A stretch of 64,000 nt of DNA, taken from assembly GCA_030655515.1 (NCBI GenBank), contig JAURVI010000043.1, positions 36,771 through 100,770 of the forward strand, in the 5' to 3' direction. This stretch comes from Polaromonas sp. (GTDB lineage: Bacteria > Pseudomonadota > Gammaproteobacteria > Burkholderiales > Burkholderiaceae_C). Numbering within the stretch: the stretch's first letter is position 1; each line of letters opens with the position of its first letter. Below the pieces are notes generated by a model. That model was not told the DNA's origin and ran no database searches. It saw nothing but the letters and a program-made list of their open reading frames with translations. The position numbers were made by a program, and so were the translations under genes. This document shows, in pieces, positions 63,962 through 64,000 of the stretch.

Positions 63962-64000
63962 GTGTGGAGGGTCTCGTCTTTTTTTCGTCAGTTCAATGGG

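Noticed and set aside
51034..64000. Integrative element inserted at tRNA-Thr
   Set aside because: No integrase, no repeated tRNA end was seen, and the far genes (tolC, waaA, msrA) are ordinary core genes; only a boundary is reported.

Overview
The window looks like a chromosomal segment of a beta-proteobacterium of the Burkholderiales, most likely Comamonadaceae (Polaromonas/Rhodoferax/Variovorax-like). The basis is high GC, the type of the core proteins, and conserved neighbourhoods: rpsP-rimM-trmD-rplS, polA/thrB/BPSS1780-type membrane protein/uvrD, M48 peptidase-phhB-rsgA, and PIMT-rhodanese-tolC next to waaA. There is no rRNA, CRISPR array, phage module or transposase.

Layout. 1-2888: 3' part of a class II ribonucleotide reductase gene interrupted by an intein that ends just before the predicted radical cysteine. 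3-8.5 kb: a 165-bp palindromic MITE-like element, an orphan membrane histidine kinase, a ZIP metal transporter, a secreted dienelactone-hydrolase-like enzyme and a MazEF-like toxin-antitoxin pair. 8.5-16.3 kb: polA, a small exported protein, thrB, a membrane protein and uvrD. 16.4-21.8 kb: a Phd-like/shortened nucleotidyltransferase pair, guaC, a tautomerase, a DEAD-box helicase and orn. 21.8-29 kb: M48 peptidase, phhB, rsgA, a CbiB-like membrane protein, a 78-bp tandem array, a CoA-pyrophosphatase-type NUDIX gene and the ribosomal-protein/tRNA-modification operon. 29-34.2 kb: phosphate transporter Pit with its DUF47 partner, a DnaQ-like exonuclease and a cyclic-nucleotide-binding/CBS/DUF294 protein. 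34.2-39.6 kb: one minus-strand operon (small Cys protein, ABC ATPase, FtsX-type permease, small exported Cys/His protein, DUF3299 protein, His-rich small protein, TonB-dependent receptor), read here as a metal, probably zinc, acquisition unit. 40-51 kb: murB, yajQ, retropepsin-like protease, plsY, aldo/keto reductase, OmpA lipoprotein, alpha/beta hydrolase, prfB with its programmed frameshift, pepN, fbp and tRNA-Thr(CGT).

Right of tRNA-Thr (51.1-64 kb) the style changes: the dispersed palindromic repeats, common to the left, were not seen again. This block holds a compact triad not matched to a described system: a zinc-ribbon pseudokinase, a von Willebrand A protein and a divergent PurA-like (adenylosuccinate synthetase-fold) enzyme. 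It also holds an AEC carrier, a second copy of the receptor plus His-rich partner, msrA, a TetR regulator, PIMT-like methyltransferase, rhodanese, TolC and WaaA.

Best candidates for something new: the pseudokinase-vWA-PurA-like triad (51232-54578), the duplicated His-rich-protein/receptor module, and palindromic repeats inserted in frame in polA and an M48 protease gene. All functional calls rest on reading motifs by eye; no database search was possible.
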